DNA of 64,000 bases from Rhodococcoides fascians NBRC 12155 = LMG 3623 (GCF_001894785.1 NZ_BCWW01000002.1:248001-312000); one strand, 5' to 3'; shown: positions 1-8,622, counted from the first letter of the stretch. Notes: generated from the letters alone by a model not told the origin. Program-made: numbers and translations.

Positions 1-1
1 G

Positions 2-136
2 GTGGTGTGGCAGATCCTCGTACTCGATATCGACGCGCCCAGCGCCCAAATCCCTCTCACCCTGTTGGGGGTCGCGTTGACCATCCTCGCGATCGGCCAA
101 TTCCGCGCGCGTGCCCGCGACCGCGGCCGGCAGTAG
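2..136 (+). CDS. C-terminal end of a membrane protein (5' truncated by window)
   Basis: An open frame enters from the left edge and stops with TAG at 134-136, giving about 44 residues. It contains one hydrophobic stretch (LTLLGVALTILAIG) followed by a basic tail (RARARDRGRQ), as at the cytoplasmic end of an integral membrane protein. It is immediately followed by the stop codon of the convergent gene on the other strand. The visible part is too short to assign a family. Confidence 0.5.
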   Translation: MVWQILVLDIDAPSAQIPLTLLGVALTILAIGQFRARARDRGRQ

Positions 137-931
137 TTACACGCCGACTGATCCGAGGAGCGCGTCTCCCGGATCGACGACCGCCACGACGGCAGCGACG
201 AAAAGCAGCGCCATCCCGATCGTCATCAGCGCGCCGAGTGAACCGAGGGTGACGAACATTCGACGGTGAGCAGCGTCTGTCGTGTCCGTCGCCGCGTACC
301 GACGGAACGCGATCACGGTTCCGGCACCGACAACGGCGATCACCACACCCGTCGCGACGATCACCGCCCAGTTGTAGTGCTCGACCTGCGTGAGCAGCTC
401 GAGCAGAGGCGGCCTCGTATCTCCGCTCCGCACACCGTTGTCGATCAGTGACTGCGCCGCCTTGCCGTCCGCGTTGTCGTCGGAGAGCATCGGAAGCAGC
501 GCGACGACGGGAGCGACCGTCGACTGGATGTTGATGACGGCCACGAACACCGAAAACAGCGACAGCACGGTCGAAGTACTCGCAGCGATCACGTAACCCA
601 TGCCGGCAGCCAGGGATCGCCTCCACAGCGTCGCCGCCAGCAGGCCCAGAACGGCGGTCAGCAGTACCGAGATGACGATCTTGATGGCGTGCCACGCGAA
701 CCAGTAGTCCACCATCTCCGCCAACCCGGGAGGAAAGGTGCGAACACCGCTGCCCCAGTACTCGACCAATCCACGGCCGAGCAGCTCGCTCATGGCGGAC
801 TGATCCTGGAACTGGGGATAACTTCCGCGCAGCAGAGCAGCCGGTTCGAGAATGAACGCGGCTACCAATAGTGCCCCTGCACATGCCAACAGAACGATCG
901 ACCAGCGGCCGCGGTGGATGGGCTTACTCAT
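137..931 (-). CDS. Five-helix membrane protein of unknown function
   Basis: Protein of about 264 residues with five predicted membrane helices: one at the N-terminus (WSIVLLACAGALLVAAFIL), one near residue 85, a long one near 115-140, and two in the last 90 residues. A roughly 50-residue polar segment follows helix 1 and another precedes helix 4, so soluble loops are exposed. I do not recognise the family and see no catalytic motif. The ATG at 931 is preferred; a GTG four codons upstream (943) is possible, and neither has a convincing ribosome binding site. It is divergent from the operon that starts at 1067, with about 135 bp between them. Confidence 0.6.
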   Translation of the reverse strand: MSKPIHRGRWSIVLLACAGALLVAAFILEPAALLRGSYPQFQDQSAMSELLGRGLVEYWGSGVRTFPPGLAEMVDYWFAWHAIKIVISVLLTAVLGLLAATLWRRSLAAGMGYVIAASTSTVLSLFSVFVAVINIQSTVAPVVALLPMLSDDNADGKAAQSLIDNGVRSGDTRPPLLELLTQVEHYNWAVIVATGVVIAVVGAGTVIAFRRYAATDTTDAAHRRMFVTLGSLGALMTIGMALLFVAAVVAVVDPGDALLGSVGV

Positions 932-1066
932 TGGGTGACTCACGGACGAGAGTCAATCATCGAGGGGCCGGGCGCACATCACTCTGTAGGACTGGATCGA
1001 GGAGCAGCGAGCCACCGATTGTCCCGAACTCCACCGAAACGGCGGCCTGTGGTCCATACTCTCGCT

Positions 1067-2950
1067 ATGGTCAATGTAAGTGTGACGACGGGTAACGTCA
1101 TTGCTCAGTCGGAAAGCGGAGGCGCGGCGCTGGACCAGGTCTTCGGTATGACGGCAGCCGCGGCCGTCGTGTCGTTATTTCTGCTGTACCTGGCATTCAT
1201 GCACCGCACTCGCCGCATCACGTGGTTGGCGAGGCTGGCGGACTACGCGGGATCGAAACTGAACTTGCCCGGCTGGGCTGCGCTGCCTTTGGTCCTGTTC
1301 GTCTCGACGATCCTGACGGCATTCTTCGGGTTCATCTGGGACGTCAGCCTGCACATCGGACGAGGGCGCGACGAGGGACCACTGGCCAACCCGGCCCACT
1401 ACTTCATCCTGGTCGGCTTGTTCTTCCTGTTCATCGCGGGCGCGCTGGCGATCATTCTGCCGCTCGACGAGAAGCCCGGTCGCGCGGCCGTCAAGATCAC
1501 CCGCACCTGGTACGCGCCCACGGGCGGTCTGCTGATCGCGGGCAGTGGACTGTATGCGCTCATCGGTTTTCCGTTGGACGACATCTGGCACCGCATCTTC
1601 GGCCAGGACGTCACGCTGTGGGGGCCGACTCACCTGATGCTCATCGGCGGTGCCGGACTGTCTCTCATCGGAGTCCTGCTGCTCGAGCACGAAGGCAGAC
1701 TGGCGCTCGCCGCCGCACAGCAGACGTCCCCCGACGAGGTGGACGAGACTGCGCAGGGGCCCAGACGCTCGGTGTTGTCCTGGATTCTCAAGGCCAGCGC
1801 CTTCGGTGGTCTCCTCATCGGACTGTCGGTGTTCCAGATCGAATTCGACTTCGGAGTCGAGCAGTTCCGGTTGGTGTTCCAACCGATGCTCATCGTCGGT
1901 GCCGGCGCGTTCGCACTCGTCGCCGCACGACTGGTCGTGGGACGGGGCGCGACTCTGTTCGTCGTCGCATTCGCCGCCGTCATTCGTGAGCTGACGGCAT
2001 TCGTCGTCGGTCCCGTTCTGGGTGAACCGCACAACGTCTTCGCGCTGTTCCTCGGGATCGCGGTGGTGGTCGAACTCGTCGGTCTCACTCCGCTCGTGGT
2101 GCACAGACTTCGATTCGGAATGCTCGCTGGATTCGCTGCCGCAACCGTGGGCCTGTGGCTCGAATCATTGTGGATCGACGCGGTATTCGTGTATCCGTGG
2201 CCGACGTCGATGTGGGTCGAGGCGCTTGCGATGGCAGTACCCGTCGGCGTCATGTGTGGGCTGACGGCGGGACTGTTCGCGCAACTGCTCAGCGGTGACG
2301 GGCTGCCGGCACCTGCCGTCCGGCGCACGATCGTCGTCGCGTTGGTACTCGTACTCGGCGGCGCGACAGCCAACGGTTTGATGATCGATGTACCGGAAAA
2401 TGCAACGGCGACGGTCACTCTCGCCGATGCCGCGCCGCAGGACGGTGGCCGGATGGTGACGGCGACGGTCCGTCTCGATCCAGCCGATCTGGTGTCCGAC
2501 GACCCCGAGTGGGTGGCAATCCTGGCATGGCAGGGAGCCGGTGACACTCTGCGTGGTCTGGTCGTCGATCGTCTCGAACGGACCGGGCCCGGCATGTATC
2601 AGTCGACCCGTCCGGTACCGGCGCACGGAACGTGGAAGACGTTCCTGCGTATCCAGGACGGTCGAACGTTGACGGGAACACCGATCTTCATGGCGGCCGA
2701 TCCCGGCATCGGCGCATCCGAGGTCTCGGCCGACGCCCAGTTCACACGGCAGCTGCAGAGCGAGACCGCGCTGCTGCAGCGGGAGCGGAGCTTCGATCAC
2801 CCGGCGTGGCTGTTCGGTGCCGCATCACTGGTTGTGCTCGTCTGCACTCTGGCATTGATCTGGGCTCTGTCATGGGGCGCAGTGCGCATCAGTACCGAGA
2901 CCCCGGGAGCGTCGGTGTCACGCAGGACGCTGGATTCGAGCTCCGTATGA
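1067..2950 (+). CDS. Large polytopic membrane protein with extracytoplasmic C-terminal domain, unknown function
   Basis: About 627 residues. The first two thirds form roughly a dozen membrane helices. Several membrane-proximal segments carry conserved-looking His/Asp/Asn residues: WDVSLHIGRGRDEGP, NPAHYF, DDIWHRIFG and WGPTHLMLIGG. These could bind a metal or cofactor. Near residue 420 the protein leaves the membrane into a beta-rich domain of about 150 residues ending GTWKTFLRIQDG, which resembles FixH/YtkA- or CopC-type domains, and it re-enters with one final helix. Start: the frame is open far upstream, but ATG 1067 is the first sensible start for a membrane protein. The stop overlaps the next gene by four bases (ATGA), so it leads a coupled four-gene operon. 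The copper/redox idea is inference. Confidence 0.7.
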   Translation: MVNVSVTTGNVIAQSESGGAALDQVFGMTAAAAVVSLFLLYLAFMHRTRRITWLARLADYAGSKLNLPGWAALPLVLFVSTILTAFFGFIWDVSLHIGRGRDEGPLANPAHYFILVGLFFLFIAGALAIILPLDEKPGRAAVKITRTWYAPTGGLLIAGSGLYALIGFPLDDIWHRIFGQDVTLWGPTHLMLIGGAGLSLIGVLLLEHEGRLALAAAQQTSPDEVDETAQGPRRSVLSWILKASAFGGLLIGLSVFQIEFDFGVEQFRLVFQPMLIVGAGAFALVAARLVVGRGATLFVVAFAAVIRELTAFVVGPVLGEPHNVFALFLGIAVVVELVGLTPLVVHRLRFGMLAGFAAATVGLWLESLWIDAVFVYPWPTSMWVEALAMAVPVGVMCGLTAGLFAQLLSGDGLPAPAVRRTIVVALVLVLGGATANGLMIDVPENATATVTLADAAPQDGGRMVTATVRLDPADLVSDDPEWVAILAWQGAGDTLRGLVVDRLERTGPGMYQSTRPVPAHGTWKTFLRIQDGRTLTGTPIFMAADPGIGASEVSADAQFTRQLQSETALLQRERSFDHPAWLFGAASLVVLVCTLALIWALSWGAVRISTETPGASVSRRTLDSSSV

Positions 2951-3111
2951 CGGCAGCATCCGACGTCGTCTATCTCGCCGATCATTCTGTGGTGCTGGCC
3001 ATTCCGGCGGTCGCGCCTGCGTTGATCATCGTGGCCGCGGTGCTGTACGTCGTCAGGAAGGACCGCCGGGCGGAGCGCGCAGAGAAACTCGAACAAGAAG
3101 GAGAGCACTGA
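2947..3111 (+). CDS. Small single-helix membrane protein
   Basis: A 54-residue protein whose ATG overlaps the stop of the preceding gene (ATGA). It has one strong membrane segment (VVLAIPAVAPALIIVAAVLYVV) followed by a highly charged tail (RKDRRAERAEKLEQEGEH), so an N-out/C-in single-pass topology is likely. It sits one base before the next gene of the operon, whose ribosome binding site (AAGAAGGAGAG) lies inside its 3' end. Its size and position suggest an accessory or assembly subunit of the large membrane protein upstream. No family is recognised. Confidence 0.65.
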   Translation: MTAASDVVYLADHSVVLAIPAVAPALIIVAAVLYVVRKDRRAERAEKLEQEGEH

Positions 3112-3112
3112 C

Positions 3113-3532
3113 ATGGGACCGTCGCGACTGCGGGCAGCGATCATCGGGTGTGCAACGGTGGCGCTGGTGGCCGGCTGCGGATCGTCGTCCGGCGGTACCT
3201 CGCCCACCGCGGCAGAACCGGTGCCCAGCACCGACTCCACCGCGTCTGTGTCCGCGCAGCCCGATACCCTGCGGATGAATCTGTCGATCAATGGCGGGAC
3301 GGTCGAACCGACCAATCAACGCCTCGACGCCTCTGTGGGGCAATTGATTTCGATGTCGATCAGCAGTGATATCACCGACGAACTGCACGTGCATTCGGTT
3401 CCCGAGCACACCTTCGAGATCGAGCCAGGCAAAGATCAGGTGTTCACGTTCACCGTCGATGTACCCGGACAGGTGGATATCGAACTGCACCACAGCGATC
3501 GCACTGTCGCCACGCTCGTCGTTCGTCCGTGA
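3113..3532 (+). CDS. Cupredoxin-like lipoprotein
   Basis: A 139-residue secreted lipoprotein. The N-terminus has a basic start, a hydrophobic core and a lipobox (LVAGC) followed by a Ser/Gly/Thr linker. The remaining ~85 residues have the beta pattern of a cupredoxin-like domain (ITDELHVHSVPEHTFEIEPG, then VPGQVDIELHHSDR). His residues are abundant (HVH, EH, HH), but the Cys ligand of a type-1 copper site is missing, so a classical blue-copper centre is unlikely. It may bind a metal through His or be structural. It is third in the operon: preceded by GAAGGAGAG and overlapping the next gene (GTGA). The fold call rests on pattern only. Confidence 0.7.
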   Translation: MGPSRLRAAIIGCATVALVAGCGSSSGGTSPTAAEPVPSTDSTASVSAQPDTLRMNLSINGGTVEPTNQRLDASVGQLISMSISSDITDELHVHSVPEHTFEIEPGKDQVFTFTVDVPGQVDIELHHSDRTVATLVVRP

Positions 3533-4845
3533 TTCTCGCCCACGGCCTCGGCGGGTCGACCGATCTGCCGATTCCTGTCACCTACGCCCTGATCGGAGGG
3601 GCGTGGGCGCTGGCGGCGTCGTTCGTGCTGCTGTTGTTCGCGTGGCGTCGCCCCAGGCTCGACCCCACGACCGTCGTCGTGGCGTTGCCGCGGACGACGG
3701 TGGTGGCCGATTCGGCGATCGTCCGGGGTCTCGTCGGGACCTTGTCGGTGCTGCTGGCGGGCACTGTCGCCGCAGCATCGGTGTGGGGGCCACAGGATTC
3801 CAGCAACGCGTTGCTCGGCACCTTCTACGTTCTGGTGTGGGTGGGCATCGTTCCAGCATCGCTGGTGTTCGGGCCGTTCTGGCGAATCGTGTCTCCGATG
3901 CGGGCACTACACCGCGTCGTGTGCGGACTGTTGCGTCGTCCGACGTCGGCGGCGATAGTCGCCTACCGTCGTGAATGGGGCTGCGTACCAGCCGTTGTCG
4001 GACTCTTCGCGTTCGTCTGGCTCGAACTGGCTTCACCCGACTCGGGCTCGGTATCGGCTGTTCGTCTGTGGTGCGGGGTGTACGTCGTGGTGATGGCAGT
4101 CGGTGCGGCGATCTTCGGCGACGAATGGTTCTCTCGTGCAGACCCTTTCGAGGTGTACAGCGACACCGTATCTCGGTTGTCTCCACTCACCCGAGATGCC
4201 GCGTCCGGCCTGCTGGCGCTGCGGTATCCGCTCGACGGTGCGGTGAGCCTGCCGGTGCAGCGGGGCACGGTGGCCGTGCTCGCCGTTCTGCTCGGGTCCA
4301 CCGCCTTCGACAGCATCGGGCAGATACCGGCATGGCGTTCGTTGGTCGACGATTCCGCTCTCGGATCGGTGCCGACGAGAACTCTCGGGTTGATTGCCGT
4401 GATCTGCGTTGTCGGAGTGGCGTTCTGGAGCGCGGCCCGTGCCACCGGGGGAGTGTCGCGTTCCCGACGTACCGCGCTTCCAGGGCTTCTGGCCCATTCC
4501 CTGATCCCGATCGTGGTGGGTTACATGACGGCTCACTACCTCACGTACTTCGTCGAAAAGGGCCAGCAGACAGTCATTTCGCTGTCGGATCCACTCGGCA
4601 ATGGCGCGAATGTGCTGGGGCTGCGGGATGCATCGGTCTCCTACGTCCTGTCCAACCACCCGTCGGTCGTCGCCGGCATCGCCGTCCTGGCGGTCGTGGT
4701 GGGGCACCTGGTGGGCATCACCCTCGCCCACGACGCCTCGCTGCGAACTTTGCCGAAAGAACACGCGGCTACCGGTCAACTCGCCATGATGGTCGTGATG
4801 GTGCTCTACACATTCGGTGGACTGTTCCTGCTGTTCGGTGCGTGA
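3529..4845 (+). CDS. Polytopic membrane protein, last gene of the cupredoxin-like operon
   Basis: A 438-residue, about 12-helix membrane protein that starts at a GTG overlapping the stop of the lipoprotein gene (GTGA). The N-terminus reads AHGLGGSTDLPIPVTYALI, a motif I associate with an uncharacterised actinobacterial membrane family. Extramembrane loops are short, and I see no ATP-binding, peptidase or transferase motif. A segment reading FGDEWFSRADPFEVY lies between helices in the middle and may be functional. Because it is translationally coupled to the lipoprotein and the His/Asp-rich membrane protein, the four products probably act together at the membrane. Its 3' end overlaps the convergent gene by 40 bp. 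Confidence 0.65.
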   Translation: MILAHGLGGSTDLPIPVTYALIGGAWALAASFVLLLFAWRRPRLDPTTVVVALPRTTVVADSAIVRGLVGTLSVLLAGTVAAASVWGPQDSSNALLGTFYVLVWVGIVPASLVFGPFWRIVSPMRALHRVVCGLLRRPTSAAIVAYRREWGCVPAVVGLFAFVWLELASPDSGSVSAVRLWCGVYVVVMAVGAAIFGDEWFSRADPFEVYSDTVSRLSPLTRDAASGLLALRYPLDGAVSLPVQRGTVAVLAVLLGSTAFDSIGQIPAWRSLVDDSALGSVPTRTLGLIAVICVVGVAFWSAARATGGVSRSRRTALPGLLAHSLIPIVVGYMTAHYLTYFVEKGQQTVISLSDPLGNGANVLGLRDASVSYVLSNHPSVVAGIAVLAVVVGHLVGITLAHDASLRTLPKEHAATGQLAMMVVMVLYTFGGLFLLFGA

Positions 4846-5114
4846 TCGGGCCGCCTGCGCCGGACCCTGACAATCGTCACTGCTGCCAACACCAACCCGG
4901 CGAGTGTGAGGAAGTCGGACTCGGTGAGACCTCTCTCTGCGTCGACCACGTACAAAGTTCTGCCTTCGATGGGGGCGTTGAAGAACAGCCACAGCACCGA
5001 GACGACTCCCAGTGATATCGCCGCGGGCCAGGACGGCCTGGCCAGAGACCATGCTGCTGAGGCGAATACGGCGTTCATCAGAACGAGGGCGTGGAACGGA
5101 TCGACAGATGGCAC
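4806..5114 (-). CDS. Small membrane protein of unknown function
   Basis: A 102-residue protein with three likely membrane helices (around residues 7-24, 29-46 and 68-85) and a basic, Pro/Asn-rich cytoplasmic tail (RVRRRRPDHAPNSRNSPPNV). The loop between helices 2 and 3 is charged (EGRTLYVVDAERGLTESD). It lies 58 bp downstream of the cupin gene on the same strand, so the two may be co-transcribed. Its last 40 bp overlap the 3' end of the opposite-strand membrane protein, which lowers confidence slightly, but the regular hydrophobic pattern argues for a real gene. Confidence 0.5.
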   Translation of the reverse strand: MPSVDPFHALVLMNAVFASAAWSLARPSWPAAISLGVVSVLWLFFNAPIEGRTLYVVDAERGLTESDFLTLAGLVLAAVTIVRVRRRRPDHAPNSRNSPPNV

Positions 5115-5172
5115 CGGTACATCGTGGCAGACTCCCGATGCTCGGTTGGCATCTACGCCGGGCCGACAAACG

Positions 5173-5583
5173 TCAGTCGGCGGTCACGGCCATCGGGTAT
5201 GGGTGGTCGGCGTCGGACTCGTAGCAGATTGCGAAGGGCTTGTTGGTGACGAACAAGAAGGTGACGTCGTTGTGCTCCGTCGCACCGTGTTCCATCCAGC
5301 CGCCCTCTGGAAACCACACCCAATTGCCCGGCCCGTATTCGCCTTCGTGGGTCTTCAGGATGCCGTCCAGGACGTACATTCCGTGTGCGCACGGGTGCGT
5401 GTGCCAGGTATTGGTGAAACCGGCGGCATAGCGTAGGAGCATCACTTGCATGCCCGTGTCGGGATCCGCAAACAGTGACTTGAAAGGAATTTCCGCACCG
5501 ATCTGCGAGACCGTCAGTGTCTCCCATGACATTCGATTGGAGTCGGCAACTTCGAGAGATACCTTGTTCGTCGGCTGTGTCAT
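5173..5583 (-). CDS. Cupin-domain protein
   Basis: About 136 residues. The start at 5583 is preferred over an in-frame start 13 codons upstream because GGGGAA lies just before it. The body is a single cupin barrel: motif 1 appears as THPCAHGMYVLDGILKTHEGEY (the HxH pair is THPCAH and the conserved Glu is missing from its usual place) and motif 2 as WVWFPEGGWMEHGATEHND. This resembles the ChrR-like/acetylacetone-cleaving-type cupins that bind one metal. The precise reaction cannot be given. The gene stands alone upstream of a small membrane-protein gene and is divergent from the MFS transporter gene. Confidence 0.75.
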   Translation of the reverse strand: MTQPTNKVSLEVADSNRMSWETLTVSQIGAEIPFKSLFADPDTGMQVMLLRYAAGFTNTWHTHPCAHGMYVLDGILKTHEGEYGPGNWVWFPEGGWMEHGATEHNDVTFLFVTNKPFAICYESDADHPYPMAVTAD

Positions 5584-5735
5584 ATGTTCCCCATGGTCAA
5601 TAGTTGAGTCTGGTTCCCGCATTCGATCGCCACGAAAGACAGGTGGTGCTCACGGTCCAGCTAGCAAGGAATCTACGACCACCTTGTTGCTGGTTGGTTT
5701 CAGGCGGAATATAGGAAATCGCGCCGCGTAACCAC

Positions 5736-7106
5736 TTGGTTAACCTCGATTCGGCGGAGGATTCGGCCCGGTCCGAGACGGAGGGGACCGCACCGACCGT
5801 CGCGCCAGTAGTGTCGACGTTCGTGACGATCAACCCTGGAGTCGGTGGTGCGTCGGCGCGAGGTCGGCTACGAGACCTTCCGTCGGTGGTCAAGCTCGTG
5901 TTGGCATCGATGGTGTTGTTCAATGTCGGCTTCTATCTGGTGGTTCCGTTTCTCGCGGTGCATCTGTCCGAGGAGCTCGGATTCGCGAGTTGGGTCGTCG
6001 GTCTCGTGTTGGGTCTGCGCACGTTCAGTCAGCAGGGCATGTTCTTTCTCGGCGGCAGTATCGCCGATCGGTTCGGTCGTCGACCGGTCATTCTGTGGGG
6101 CATAGCTATACGCATCGTCGGGTTCGTTGTGCTGGCGCTTGCGAGCAGCCTCCCTGCGGTGATAGTCGGGATTCTGCTGATCGGTTTCGCCGCAGCGCTG
6201 TTCGCGCCCGCGGTAGAATCGGCCAACGCCGATATCGGGCGACAGCTCGAAGACTCGGGCGTCATCAAACGCACCGAACTGTTCGGCTACGAACAGATGA
6301 GTAGCCGGCTCGGCACCGTCCTCGGACCCGCATTGGGGGCGGTGCTCCTGATCTTTCCGTTCTCGGCATCGGCTGCCGTGGCCGCAATGCTGTTCGCCGG
6401 CATGTGGATCGGGTTCTACTTCCTGTTCCCCAGGACGATCGAAACCGGCAGTGTCGTCGGCACTTCCATAACCCGGGTCTGGCGTGTGGTGTTGGGCAAT
6501 CGACGCTACGTCGTCCTGGCCACGCTGTGCAGCGCACAGTTCGTCGCACTCGCTCAGCTGTATCTGATGCTGCCCGAGCAACTTTCGCTGCGCATCGGCT
6601 CTCAGGATCTGCTCGGCTGGTTCTACGTGGGGGCAGCGGTACTGGTGATCGTCGGTCAGCGGCCGATGGTGGCAGTCGCCGCACGGATGGGATCGCGAGC
6701 CGCAACAACCAGCGGCTTGGCCGTGATGTCGGCGTCGTTCGTCATTCCGGCGCTAGGGCCAGGCACCATCACAGACTCGGTGTGGCCGTACGTGCAGATC
6801 GGAGCGTGGATTGCACTACTGCATCTGGGGCAGATGTTGATGGTGCCCTCGATGCGAGACACCCTCGCCCGAATTGCCGGAGAACGTTATCTGGGAGCAC
6901 ATTTCGGACTGCTCAACACCATCGGTGGATGTCTGTCGTTGATCGGCACGATCGGCGTCGGGTATCTCTACGATCGACTCGACGACGGCAGCGTTGCAGC
7001 GGCGACCCCATGGTTGGTGGTCGCCGGCTGCATCGCCGCGCCTGCCGTCGTGCTCGGTGTGTGGTCGTCGATGTCCGACGCTATCTGGCCGCGTCGACAG
7101 CCTTGA
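5736..7106 (+). CDS. Major facilitator superfamily exporter (MdtH-like)
   Basis: Up to 456 residues with 12 membrane helices after a ~45-residue polar N-terminus. The MFS loop 2-3 signature is present as GSIADRFGRRPVI. The overall pattern resembles MdtH/drug-resistance type single-polypeptide exporters. The 3' end overlaps the 3' end of the convergent ferric-siderophore binding protein gene by 26 bp, so a role in siderophore export is conceivable but only inferred from position. The start is uncertain: TTG 5736 is the longest option, but GTG 5809 or a later start just before helix 1 would also give a complete transporter, and none has a clear ribosome binding site. Confidence 0.8.
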   Translation: MVNLDSAEDSARSETEGTAPTVAPVVSTFVTINPGVGGASARGRLRDLPSVVKLVLASMVLFNVGFYLVVPFLAVHLSEELGFASWVVGLVLGLRTFSQQGMFFLGGSIADRFGRRPVILWGIAIRIVGFVVLALASSLPAVIVGILLIGFAAALFAPAVESANADIGRQLEDSGVIKRTELFGYEQMSSRLGTVLGPALGAVLLIFPFSASAAVAAMLFAGMWIGFYFLFPRTIETGSVVGTSITRVWRVVLGNRRYVVLATLCSAQFVALAQLYLMLPEQLSLRIGSQDLLGWFYVGAAVLVIVGQRPMVAVAARMGSRAATTSGLAVMSASFVIPALGPGTITDSVWPYVQIGAWIALLHLGQMLMVPSMRDTLARIAGERYLGAHFGLLNTIGGCLSLIGTIGVGYLYDRLDDGSVAAATPWLVVAGCIAAPAVVLGVWSSMSDAIWPRRQP

Positions 7107-8103
7107 TGTCGTCGATGAACGCAGACAGCACAAACGGGATGGTCAACGGATTCGGCATCGACACTGCGTCGGAGACAATCGGATCCAGCGCGATCAATCC
7201 ACCGTTGCGCACGACGTCCAGATTGGTGAAGGTCTCCTGCGATTCCATGGACTCGCGGTGGAGTTCGTAATTGTCGAAGAAGAGGTAGTCGCAGTCGAGC
7301 AAGCTGTAGCTCTCGGCCGAGAGTTCGGTATTCAGCTTGCCTTCGAATTGGGACGCCAATGCGGCGGGTGCTTCGAAGCCGAGTGCGGTCAACAGCTGGG
7401 CCCGCGCCGAGTCGGGACTGAACGCCCGTAGCTTGCCGTCACTCCACCTGATGACCAATGCAGCCGTCTTGCCGACGAACTGCGGATTGTCGGTTCGAGC
7501 CTGCGCCACAAGCGCTTCGACGCGGTCGACCTCGGCCTGCGCGGCATTCGGCAAACCCACGGAGCGTCCGATTCTGGTGGTCACCTCCTGCCACGGCAGC
7601 ACCCAGTCGGTCTGACCCGCAGCGTGCAGTACCGTCGGCGCAATCGCACTGAGCTGCGAGTAGACGTCTTCGTCGATGGCGTTGTTGACGGCGATGATCA
7701 GATCGGGGGCAGCGGCCGCAATGGTCTCCACATCGAACTCGGTCGTCGCATTCGCCAGTGCTACCGGTTCGTCACCCTTGACGGTCGGTTCGGCCCAGAT
7801 GCCGATGCCGTCGTCGGTCGAGCCCTTCCACACCGGCACCAGTACGGGCGTCAGACCCAGCGAGAGCAGCACGTCGGAGTCGCCGATGCCCACCGCGGCG
7901 ATACGGGTGGGAGCGGAGTCGATGGTTGTGGAACCGAGCTTGTGCTCGATCGTCACGGGGAACGCACCGCTCTCGACGTTCGCCGTCGAACTCGAACCAT
8001 CCGAACGTTGCGCCGAGCCGTTGGCGCAGCCGGCAACAACGAGACCGGCGACCGACACGAACGTCATCGACAACGCAGTCCGCCGATTCACCACGGGATT
8101 CAT
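7081..8103 (-). CDS. Iron-siderophore ABC transporter substrate-binding lipoprotein
   Basis: A 340-residue class III periplasmic binding protein (FepB/FecB/FhuD type). The N-terminus carries a twin-arginine pair (NRRTALSM) and a lipobox (LVVAGC), so a Tat-exported lipoprotein is likely. The mature part has the typical opening (IEHKLGSTTIDSAPTRIAAV), the central segment FDVETIAAAAPDLIIAVN and a long connecting helix. No permease or ATPase gene is adjacent, so partners must be encoded elsewhere. An IdeR/DmdR-type iron box at 8124-8142, about 20 bp upstream of the ATG, indicates derepression under iron limitation. The gene is convergent with, and overlaps, the MFS exporter gene. Confidence 0.9.
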   Translation of the reverse strand: MNPVVNRRTALSMTFVSVAGLVVAGCANGSAQRSDGSSSTANVESGAFPVTIEHKLGSTTIDSAPTRIAAVGIGDSDVLLSLGLTPVLVPVWKGSTDDGIGIWAEPTVKGDEPVALANATTEFDVETIAAAAPDLIIAVNNAIDEDVYSQLSAIAPTVLHAAGQTDWVLPWQEVTTRIGRSVGLPNAAQAEVDRVEALVAQARTDNPQFVGKTAALVIRWSDGKLRAFSPDSARAQLLTALGFEAPAALASQFEGKLNTELSAESYSLLDCDYLFFDNYELHRESMESQETFTNLDVVRNGGLIALDPIVSDAVSMPNPLTIPFVLSAFIDDIKAVDAAR

Positions 8104-8123
8104 CGAGTCTCCTTCGAGCGTAG

Positions 8124-8142
8124 TTTGGATGCCCTAATCTAA
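8124..8142 (-). promoter_or_regulatory. Putative IdeR/DmdR iron box
   Basis: The plus-strand sequence TTTGGATGCCCTAATCTAA, read on the minus strand, matches 14 of 19 positions of the actinobacterial iron-box consensus TTAGGTTAGSCTAACCTAA. It lies about 20 bp upstream of the start of a ferric-siderophore binding lipoprotein, the usual target class of this repressor. Match count and location are seen in the sequence; repressor identity is inferred. Confidence 0.65.
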
Positions 8143-8199
8143 ACCACCCTCGCCCGATTGTGCTGTCCTACGTTCTGCGGTCGATACCTTCTCGAGTGG

Positions 8200-8622
8200 C
8201 TACGGAACGTAGAACGTCGCGAATCCCGGCACGGTGGTCGCAGAAGTCGGTAGTCCGACGAGTACCACTTGCCCTGGCCCGCTGTACACAATTGCCTCGT
8301 GCGGGGATCCGAAGAGGGCGTCGGACAATCGGGCGTTGCCACTGGCCCCGGTAGTCAGGTTCACCCAGCGCACGTCGGAAATGAGGTAGCACCCGGTGTT
8401 CGCGTTCGGGACGTCGGTGACCTTGGCGATCCCGGGTTGCTCGCCGACCACCACGGCACAATTGCTCGGGGGTGAATCGACACTGCCCCTGGGGTTTCCG
8501 TAGGGCGCTGGGTTGAATTGAAACGGGATCGTCACCTCCGCGGACGCCACTGCAGTTGACGCGAACGCCGCACCGACCATCACCGCACCGCACACTGCAA
8601 GCCGCTGAACGAGTCTTGCCAT
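8200..8622 (-). CDS. Small secreted protein of unknown function
   Basis: About 140 residues with a clear Sec signal peptide (ARLVQRLAVCGAVMVGAAFASTAVASA). The mature domain has two Cys residues (NCAVVVG and TGCYLIS) that could form a disulfide, and a C-terminus rich in Gly, Val and Thr (GPGQVVLVGLP). The start at 8622 is chosen because GGAGG precedes it by five bases; a start four codons upstream would bury this ribosome binding site in the coding region. I do not recognise the family. It is divergent from the DinB-like gene. Confidence 0.65.
   Translation of the reverse strand: MARLVQRLAVCGAVMVGAAFASTAVASAEVTIPFQFNPAPYGNPRGSVDSPPSNCAVVVGEQPGIAKVTDVPNANTGCYLISDVRWVNLTTGASGNARLSDALFGSPHEAIVYSGPGQVVLVGLPTSATTVPGFATFYVP

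Noticed and set aside
1175..2104. Long open frame antisense to the large membrane protein gene
   Set aside because: It is rich in Asp, Glu, Gln and Arg with no fold signature, as expected from the complement of a high-GC membrane-protein gene. The plus-strand product has clear helices.
3113..3532. Calling the lipoprotein a blue-copper (type 1) protein
   Set aside because: The Cys ligand needed for a type-1 site is absent; the only Cys is the lipobox residue.
5728..5750. Iron box in front of the MFS exporter gene
   Set aside because: Only a half-site-like GGTTAACC is present; it does not fit the 19-bp consensus as the site at 8124-8142 does.
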